Positions 57,890-64,000 of a stretch of 64,000 nucleotides of DNA are shown here, one piece after another. Within the stretch, counting starts at the first letter, position 1; each line of letters begins with the position of its first letter. Position numbers and translations under genes: made by a program. A model generated the notes under the pieces. The model was not told the origin of the DNA and ran no database searches. It saw only the letters and a list, made by a program, of their open reading frames with translations. This DNA is from CAVQRB01 sp963715055 (lineage in GTDB: Bacteria > Pseudomonadota > Alphaproteobacteria > Rhodobacterales > Rhodobacteraceae): NCBI GenBank assembly GCA_963715055.1, contig CAVQRB010000001.1, positions 62,001-126,000 on the forward strand, in the 5' to 3' direction.

Positions 57890-59198
57890 ATGCGGATCAC
57901 CGCCTTCTTTCTTGCAGGCCTCATCGCAGGGGCGGCGCATGCGGAATTACCCGATCCAATCACCGATGAGGATTACATGGCCGTCGATCCGGCACAGGTG
58001 AAGCTGGGCCAGATGCTGTTTTACGACCCGATCCTGTCGGGCAACCGCAACATCGCCTGCGCCACCTGCCACCATCCGAAATTTGCGACCGCCGACGGGG
58101 TCGCACTTTCGCTCGGCGAGGGCGGCAAGGGCCTCGGCCCCGAGCGCAGGGCGGACCCTGAAAACCTGCCGGAGGAGCGCATCCCGCGTAACGCGCCGGC
58201 GCTTTTCAACCTCGGGGCGCATGAATTCACCGTGCTGTTTCACGACGGCCGGATCGAGGTGGACCCCACCAAACCCGGCGGGCTGCGCACGCCCATGGGG
58301 GCGGAAATGTCGGCCGGATTTGCCAACCTTCTGTCGGCGCAGACCATGTTCCCGGTGCTTAGCGCCGATGAAATGGCCGGACACTACAGCGAGAATGACG
58401 TGGCCCAAGCCGTGCGCCAGGGGGTGATCACCGGCCCGGACGGCGCCTGGGCGAAGCTGAGCGCGCGGGTCAATGAAACGCCGGGCTACAAGCCGCTGAT
58501 CGAGGCCGCCTACCCAGAGGCCGGGGAGGTGACGTTCACCGATATCTCCGACGCCATCGCCGCCTTCATGGCCTTTGAATGGCGCTCCGACACCAGCCCC
58601 TTTGACGCCTACCTGCGCGGGCAGGCGCCGCTCTCGCCGCAGGCCGATCTCGGCCGTGCGCTCTTTTACGGAGAGGCCGGATGCAGCACATGCCACGCCG
58701 GCAAGTTCCTGACCGATCACGGATTTCCACGCCATGGGCGTGCCGCAGTTTGGCCCCGGCAAGGTAGCGCGGTTCGAGAACCATGCCCGCGATCTGGGAC
58801 GTATGCGCGTCACGGGCCGCGAGGCGGATGCCTATGCCTTCCGCACGCCCTCGCTGCGCAATGTGGCGCGCACCGGGCCTTACGGACACAGCGGCAGCCA
58901 CGCCGATCTTGCCGCCTTCATCGCCGATCACGCGGACCCGGTGGCCGCACTCGACCGCTTCGATCCGGGACAGGTGAAACTGCCGGAGTTGCCGGGCGTT
59001 GAGGACTGGCGGCACCTCGCGAGTGCGGAGGATCAGGCGGCCCTGAAGGCCGCGGTCCGGGTGACGCCGGTGACCCTTGAGAGTGCAGATATCGCGGCGC
59101 TTGTGGCTTTTCTCGACAGTCTCACCGATCCCGCCGCGATCACCGGGCGGCTCGGTATTCCCGAGACCGTGCCGAGCGGTCTGCCCGTCGAACGCTAG
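57890..59198 (+). pseudogene. Di-heme cytochrome c peroxidase-like protein, +1 frameshift
   Basis: A gene of the CcpA/MauG family in two frames. Frame one has a signal peptide (cleaved near residue 19) and both heme sites, CATCH (57-61) and CSTCH (265-269). It then loses homology soon after residue 278. The second frame continues with HAMGVPQFGPGK and the normal C-terminal domain to 59198. Removing one T from the TTT at 58724-58726 restores a protein of about 435 residues. As given, the product would keep both hemes but not the rest of the second domain. Intact relatives act in the periplasm as peroxidases or oxidases. Its stop interlocks with that of the gene on the other strand. Confidence 0.82.
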
Positions 59199-60670
59199 GG
59201 CCTCAGCGTCAGGCGCTGGTCCGCGCCGATACCTTTGACCTCGGACACCGTGCCGTCGGGCCAGTCGATGCGGATGTCGGCCTCGGTCGCCGTCCCAAGA
59301 CCGAAGTGCAAGGGGCCGGCCTGCCCCCCCGCATGGCCGCCGCCGATGGTGATTTCCTGGACCTGCGGTCTGCCAGCTGCGCTCACAGCCACCAGAGCAC
59401 CCACCGCGCGGCTGTTTGTGCCTGGCATCGAGACGTCCAGTGACAGCCAATGCCCGCTGCCTTCGGTGACGTTTCGGTAAAGTTCCATCGGCGCGCGTCG
59501 GTTCGTCACCACCAGATCGAGCCACCCGTCGCCGTCGAAATCCGCAAGCGCCGCCCCGCGCGAGCGCGCCATCGTCGCCACGCCCGCCTCAACCGACCGC
59601 TCCGCGAAAGTGCCATCGGTCTGCTGGATCAGCAGCGAATTGGGGTCCTCCATCGCGAGACCCGGCATCTGGTCCACATTGCCCTTGGCGATGAAGAGAT
59701 CGGCACGCCCATCGTTGTTCACGTCGGCGAACTCCGCATGCCAGCCGGTGGAGGGCCGCCCATCGTCGCCAAGATGCGGGCGTTGCGCATAGGTGCCAAG
59801 GCCGTAAGGCGCGGGCGTGTAATGCCCGTCGGGCCCCGCGATCTGCATCAGCTGGTCGCCCATGGAGGTCAGCATGACCTCCGAACGCCCGTCGCCGGTG
59901 ATGTCACGGCTGGCAATGCCCATGCCCCAGAGCCGTATGCGCTCCCAGCCATCCTCCGGGGTCAGGAAGCGGCCAAGCGAGAGGTCATACATCTGCTCCT
60001 CGCCCGCGCGCACGTAGTAATGGCGGTCATTGGAGATGCGCAGCCGCTCGGTGCCGCTGGCGTCGCGGGCAAAGAGCATGGAGAGTGCGCAATAGCCGGG
60101 CGTGAGTGCTTGCGTCGCGAAACGATCCCCTTGCCGGACGTGCAGTTCGTTTGTGTCGCAGGCCTCGAAAGGGCCTTCGGGATCGTCGCGGTCGACGTAG
60201 TTGCCTACCGCCATGACCAGTGCCCCGTCGCGCCAGGTCGCCGAGAAGGCCGTGGACCAGGCATCGCCTCCCTCGAAGCCGAAAGCCTCGTTCGCCAGTG
60301 TGAAACCGCAGGCACCGTCGCCGCGCAGGATCTGGTTCGGTCCGAGGCGCAGCATCATCAGGTCGAGATGCCCGTCGCCGTCCACGTCGAGCGGATAGGC
60401 CCCGGTCGTGTCGGTGATCTCGGGGAAGGCACCGGCCTCGAATCGCATGTCACCGCGATTGATCATGAGGCCCGCTGGCGATGTGCCGCCCGCCGCCACG
60501 ATATCGGGCAGGGTGTCGCCGTTGCAGTCGAGCACCGCGACCCCGCCGCCCACGAAATGCTCCCACTCGCCGGTATAGGCATGGGGCGGCAGATTGGCGG
60601 AGACATCCTCGAACCGCACGTCCGCCGCCGCACCCTGTGCGAGCAGACCCAGAACCAGCACCACCCTCAT
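59195..60670 (-). CDS. Secreted FG-GAP/VCBS repeat protein with ASPIC/UnbV domain (CRTAC1 family)
   Basis: A 491-residue exported protein. A signal peptide (about 1-17) is followed by FG-GAP/VCBS-type repeats with calcium-loop text such as DCNGDTLPD, DVDGDGHLD, DVNNDGRAD and DFDGDGWLD, so a beta-propeller is likely. The last 85 residues form an ASPIC/UnbV domain (NSRAVGA, HFGLG, WPDGTV). The start ATG at 60670 overlaps the stop of the ROK regulator by four bases, so the two are cotranscribed. It converges on the peroxidase-like gene with shared CTAG stops. Function unknown. Confidence 0.85.
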   Translation of the reverse strand: MRVVLVLGLLAQGAAADVRFEDVSANLPPHAYTGEWEHFVGGGVAVLDCNGDTLPDIVAAGGTSPAGLMINRGDMRFEAGAFPEITDTTGAYPLDVDGDGHLDLMMLRLGPNQILRGDGACGFTLANEAFGFEGGDAWSTAFSATWRDGALVMAVGNYVDRDDPEGPFEACDTNELHVRQGDRFATQALTPGYCALSMLFARDASGTERLRISNDRHYYVRAGEEQMYDLSLGRFLTPEDGWERIRLWGMGIASRDITGDGRSEVMLTSMGDQLMQIAGPDGHYTPAPYGLGTYAQRPHLGDDGRPSTGWHAEFADVNNDGRADLFIAKGNVDQMPGLAMEDPNSLLIQQTDGTFAERSVEAGVATMARSRGAALADFDGDGWLDLVVTNRRAPMELYRNVTEGSGHWLSLDVSMPGTNSRAVGALVAVSAAGRPQVQEITIGGGHAGGQAGPLHFGLGTATEADIRIDWPDGTVSEVKGIGADQRLTLRP

Positions 60671-61929
60671 GCCTTGCGCTCCGCCATGGCGTCGGTGATG
60701 TCCGAGAGGGCCAGCGCCGCCGCCCCATGCGCCCACATCAGATCGCCCCAGGCATGGGTCTCGACCCGTTGCGGCGCCTCCGAGGGGCGGTTGAGCGATA
60801 GTTTCTGCATCTCGCGCAGCACGTCATCGGCATAGAGGTAGTCGTACTGCATCCGCTCGCCCGCCAGAATGATCAGCGGTGGATCGAAGAGGTTCACCAC
60901 GTTGGACAGCCCCAGCGCGAGGAACCGCCCGGCCCGCCGGAAGATGACACGGGCGGCCTCGTTGCCCGCCTTGGCCTGCTCGTAGAGCTGTTGCAGCAGG
61001 ATGTCCGGACTGGCCACGGTGAAATCCGGAGAATCCAGCGCCGTGGAGGCCTCCCGCACCAGCGCATAGTCGGCGATATAGGCCTCCAGACAGCCGCGCT
61101 GCCCGCATTGGCAAAGCGCGCCGTCCATCTGCACTTTCGTATGGCCGAGTTCCATGCCGAGCGAGCTTGCGCCCCGGTAGAGCCGGTGGTTGATCACGAG
61201 GCCCATGCCGACGCCCTGTTCGATCGTCACCACGGCGAAATCGGCCATGGCCCGGCCCTTGCCGAACCACAATTCCGCCAGCGTCACGATGTTGGCGTCA
61301 TTGTCCACCGACACCGGCACGCCGATGCGGTCCTCGGCCAGCTGCCTCAGCGGCTTGTCGGTCTCGGTCAGGAGTGGCGACCATACCATCTGGCCCGCCG
61401 CGTGATCGATCATGCCCGGCATGCCGAGCCCGACGCAGGAAATATCCGCCCGCTGCAGCCCGGTATCCTTGAGAAGCCGGTCCAGCACCTCGACGGTCTC
61501 ATCCAGCATCTGTCCCAGACTGCGCCGTCGCTGCACGCATTTGAGCCCCGCCTGCGCCAGCGGTCGGCCTGCGGCATCGACCAGCAGGGCGGTGTGCCGG
61601 GTGCGCGAGAGCTTGATGCCAACCACATAGCCCGCATCGGGCCGCACCGAGAGGGCCACGGGCGGGCGTCCGCGTGTCGTGGGCCGGCTGCTGTCGGGGT
61701 TTTCCTGCAAGAGGCCCAGATCGATCAACTCGCCGACCAGCGATGTGATCGAAGCCGGGCTGACCCGCAGCTGCTTGGCGAGATCGATCCTTGAAATCTG
61801 TCCTGTGGCGCGTACAGATTCGTAGACGCGGTGCCGCAGGCTTACTTGAACCGCCTCTGATTCGGGCCGGATCGGACCACAACCCGCAGGAGTCTCCGCG
61901 CTTGCGCCTCGGGGAAGTTCGTAATTCAT
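60667..61929 (-). CDS. ROK-family transcriptional regulator (XylR/NagC type)
   Basis: A 420-residue ROK repressor. A winged helix-turn-helix lies at about 30-80 (SRIDLAKQLRVSPASITSLV), followed by the ROK sugar-binding domain with the DNDAN phosphate/sugar motif, EQGVGMGL and the zinc cluster CQCGQRGCLE. It is divergent from xylF, so it probably controls the xylose-type importer. The ligand may be xylose or another sugar. It is cotranscribed with the CRTAC1-like gene, which is unusual. Confidence 0.88.
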   Translation of the reverse strand: MNYELPRGASAETPAGCGPIRPESEAVQVSLRHRVYESVRATGQISRIDLAKQLRVSPASITSLVGELIDLGLLQENPDSSRPTTRGRPPVALSVRPDAGYVVGIKLSRTRHTALLVDAAGRPLAQAGLKCVQRRRSLGQMLDETVEVLDRLLKDTGLQRADISCVGLGMPGMIDHAAGQMVWSPLLTETDKPLRQLAEDRIGVPVSVDNDANIVTLAELWFGKGRAMADFAVVTIEQGVGMGLVINHRLYRGASSLGMELGHTKVQMDGALCQCGQRGCLEAYIADYALVREASTALDSPDFTVASPDILLQQLYEQAKAGNEAARVIFRRAGRFLALGLSNVVNLFDPPLIILAGERMQYDYLYADDVLREMQKLSLNRPSEAPQRVETHAWGDLMWAHGAAALALSDITDAMAERKA

Positions 61930-62131
61930 TTATTCACCTCCCTAAAATAAAAGTTGCGGAATTCGCTATCTAGCCACAGAATATCACGGCATTTACCGCT
62001 GTCGCTTAAAAAATCGGCCGAATGGCAAGAAATTTATTTTGACAGGTGAATTAAAACAGGTGATGCTGTTGTCCATGCCCATTCGAACTGAGGCATCAAC
62101 AGTTACAAGACTGTTCCACCGGGAGGATATC
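61930..62131. promoter_or_regulatory. Divergent promoter region between ROK regulator and xylF
   Basis: This AT-rich 202-base region contains AAAATAAA (61944-61951) and its inverted copy TTTATTTT (62033-62040), a possible operator pair. A TTGACA -35 box lies at 62039-62044 toward xylF; a weak -10-like hexamer (GATGCT) follows at 17-base spacing. GGGAGGA near 62120 is the xylF ribosome site. Confidence 0.45.
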
Positions 62132-63154
62132 ATGAAGAAGACTACATTTCTGGCTGTCGCCATGTCGACGGCCATTGCCACCGCAGCCTATGCGGAACCG
62201 CTCAAGATCGGCGTAAGCTGGTCGAACTTCCAGGAAGAGCGCTGGAAAACCGACGAAGCGGCGATCAAGGCCGCCCTAGACGTTGCCGGTGCGACCTACA
62301 TGTCCGCCGACGCGCAGGCCTCGGCTGCCAAGCAGCTCACCGACGTTGAGGCACTGATCGCTCAGGGTGCTGATGCGCTCATCATCCTGTCGGTGGACAA
62401 GGATGCCGTCGGTCCCGCCGTCGACAAGGCCGATGCCGAGGGCATTCCGGTCATCGGCTATGACCGCCTGATCGAAGATCCGCGCGCCTTCTATCTCACT
62501 TTCGACAACAAGGGTGTGGGCCGGATCATCGCCGAAACCATCAAGCAGAAGCAGCCCGAGGGCAACTACGCCATCATCAAGGGCGACAAGGGTGATCCGA
62601 ATGCCGGGTTCCTGCTCGAAGGCATGATGGAAGTGATCGGTGACGACGTGGCGTCGGGCAAGATCAAGATCGTGGGTGAAGCCTTCACCGACGGCTGGAA
62701 GCCGGACAACGCGCAAAAGAACATGGAGCAGATCCTGACCGCCAACAACAACGCGGTGGATGCGGTTCTGGCGCAGAACGACGGCATGGCCGGCGGTGCG
62801 ATCGCGGCCCTCGCGGCCCAAGGTCTCAGTGTGCCGGTCGGCGGGCAGGACGGTGATCATGCCGCTCTGAACCGCGTGGCGCGTGGCGAGCAGACCGTTT
62901 CGGTCTGGAAGAACTCGCGTTCGCTTGGTGCGGCTGCGGCCAATATCGCCATCGAACTGGCCAATGGTGCCGCAATGAGCGACATCAAGGGTGCCGTGAA
63001 ATGGTCCGGTGGCGAGAAGGGCGTCGAGATGAACGCGATCTTCCTCGATCCCACGCCGATCACCGCCGGCAACCTCAGCATGGCGATCGATGCAGGTCAC
63101 ATCGACCAGGCCAAGGCCTGCGAAGGCCATATGGCCGGCGTCGCTGGCTGCTGA
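62132..63154 (+). CDS. xylF: Xylose-type ABC importer substrate-binding protein XylF
   Basis: A 340-residue family 4 sugar-binding protein (ribose/xylose type) with a signal peptide cleaved near residue 21 (TAAYA-EP). The text YDRLIEDPRAFYLTFDN is typical of XylF. The ATG at 62132 follows GGGAGGA. It is followed by a GC hairpin and the permease gene. Xylose is the probable ligand; another aldopentose is possible. Confidence 0.9.
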   Translation: MKKTTFLAVAMSTAIATAAYAEPLKIGVSWSNFQEERWKTDEAAIKAALDVAGATYMSADAQASAAKQLTDVEALIAQGADALIILSVDKDAVGPAVDKADAEGIPVIGYDRLIEDPRAFYLTFDNKGVGRIIAETIKQKQPEGNYAIIKGDKGDPNAGFLLEGMMEVIGDDVASGKIKIVGEAFTDGWKPDNAQKNMEQILTANNNAVDAVLAQNDGMAGGAIAALAAQGLSVPVGGQDGDHAALNRVARGEQTVSVWKNSRSLGAAAANIAIELANGAAMSDIKGAVKWSGGEKGVEMNAIFLDPTPITAGNLSMAIDAGHIDQAKACEGHMAGVAGC

Positions 63155-63169
63155 TCGTCCCTGATCCCG

Positions 63170-63193
63170 CCGGGCGCGTTCAGGCGCGCCCGG
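63170..63193 (+). terminator. GC hairpin after xylF
   Basis: A perfect 9-bp all-GC stem (63170-63178 with 63185-63193) and a 6-base loop, 15 bases after the xylF stop codon. No long T run follows. Probably stabilises xylF mRNA or partly stops transcription before xylH. Confidence 0.6.
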
Positions 63194-63279
63194 TTCTGCT
63201 GCCTCTTCCAGAATGAGCTGCCTTTTCCCCTTGCCCATCGGCACGGAACGGAGAGGCTCTACCCGCCGGGAGCCCTGTC

Positions 63280-64000
63280 ATGACCGACCAGACCACCACC
63301 CCGAAAAGCGCACCCAAAAGCATCGGCCCCGTCGCGCGCTTCTTCAAGGACACGGAGCTCGACACGAGGCTCTTGGGGATGCTCGGCGCGCTGGCGCTGA
63401 TCTGGGTCGGCTTTCACCTTTTCGGTGCGATCTTCCGTGACGGCGGGTTTTTCCTGACGCCGCGCAATCTCTGGAATCTCTCGGTGCAGACTGCCTCCAT
63501 CGGGATCATGGCCACCGGCATGGTACTGGTCATCATTACCCGCCACATCGACCTCTCCGTGGGCTCGATCCTGGGCTTTTGCGCCATCATCATGGGCGTG
63601 GTGCAGGTCAACATCCTGCCGCAGTTCCTGGGCCTGGGGCACCCGCTGATCTGGATCATCGCTGTCTTGGTGGGCATCGCCTGTGGCACCTTCATCGGCG
63701 CGTTTCATGGCGCGCTCATCGCCTATGGCAAGATCCCGGCCTTCATCGTCACGCTGGGTGGTCTGTTGGTCTGGCGCGGTGCTGCTTTCCTCGTGGCGCG
63801 CGGCGAGACGATCTCGCCAGTGGACGAGACATTCTCTCTGCTCGGCGGCGGACCCTATGGGGCCATCGGATCGACGGGGAGCTGGATCGTCGGCATCCTC
63901 GGCTGTGCTGCCGTGCTGGGCCTCATCATCATGGGCCGCCGCAAGCGCACGGTCTTTCACATCGCGCAACGCCCGATCTGGGCAGAAACCTTCCTTGCCG
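63280..64000 (+). CDS. xylH: Xylose-type ABC importer permease XylH, N-terminal part
   Basis: The frame is open from ATG 63280 to the end of the window (240 residues). A hydrophilic N terminus of about 30 residues is followed by several membrane helices; ITRHIDLSVGSILGFCA is the conserved permease signature of the ribose/xylose family. It lies 125 bases after xylF. The rest of the gene and probably the ATPase xylG lie beyond the window. Confidence 0.88.
   Translation, partial: MTDQTTTPKSAPKSIGPVARFFKDTELDTRLLGMLGALALIWVGFHLFGAIFRDGGFFLTPRNLWNLSVQTASIGIMATGMVLVIITRHIDLSVGSILGFCAIIMGVVQVNILPQFLGLGHPLIWIIAVLVGIACGTFIGAFHGALIAYGKIPAFIVTLGGLLVWRGAAFLVARGETISPVDETFSLLGGGPYGAIGSTGSWIVGILGCAAVLGLIIMGRRKRTVFHIAQRPIWAETFLA

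Overview
The window looks like one chromosomal segment of an alphaproteobacterium of the Rhodobacterales (Roseobacter/Rhodobacteraceae type). The reasons are the high G+C, a bhcABCD beta-hydroxyaspartate cycle operon, the Rhodobacter-type sorbitol/mannitol operon (smoC-smoEFGK-smoS-mtlK-fructokinase), the rhizobial/roseobacter glycerol ABC transporter (glpSTPQV) and an Entner-Doudoroff block. No insertion sequence, phage gene, CRISPR array, tRNA or rRNA was seen. Almost everything is carbon or nitrogen acquisition and central metabolism on the + strand; only glpR and the pair CRTAC1-like gene + ROK regulator lie on the - strand.

Layout. (1) 1-3507: end of bhcA, then bhcB, bhcC, bhcD, which convert glyoxylate (from glycolate) to oxaloacetate. 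(2) 3758-12967: an eight-gene module on one strand: membrane-anchored Ser/Thr kinase, FHA protein, PP2C phosphatase, three P-loop GTPases (one large and dynamin-like), a small Roadblock/LC7-like protein and an unknown protein. Most neighbours overlap by 4-17 bases. It resembles the kinase/FHA/phosphatase switch of type VI secretion, but no secretion gene is present; this is the best candidate for an undescribed system. (3) 13222-24972: glpR, then glpD, the glycerol ABC importer, glpK and an iron-type alcohol dehydrogenase. (4) 25202-28709: gap, edd, eda. (5) 28787-38061: HAD phosphatase, SmoC regulator, polyol ABC importer, two polyol dehydrogenases and fructokinase. (6) 38164-51256: complete glycogen cluster glgP-glgB-glgC-glgA-glgX-malQ-pgm. 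(7) 51257-51812: a 556-base gap with three TTTGCAAA boxes. (8) 51813-57792: urea importer urtABCDE. (9) 57890-60670: a di-heme peroxidase-like gene converging on a CRTAC1/ASPIC-UnbV protein. (10) 60667-64000: ROK regulator divergent from the start of a xylose-type ABC importer (xylF, partial xylH).

The metabolic genes fit together. Glycerol enters as G3P/DHAP. Sorbitol and mannitol become fructose and then fructose 6-phosphate. Glycogen is made and broken through glucose 1-phosphate, and Pgm links this to glucose 6-phosphate. Edd/Eda and Gap carry hexose phosphate to pyruvate and the lower pathway.

Three genes (the small glp gene near 19938, malQ near 49175, the di-heme peroxidase near 58725) each carry one extra base in a three-base homopolymer. 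Removing that base restores a convincing full-length protein each time. This is either a set of real lesions or a consensus-sequence artefact. Four transporter operons carry a strong GC hairpin just after the binding-protein gene.
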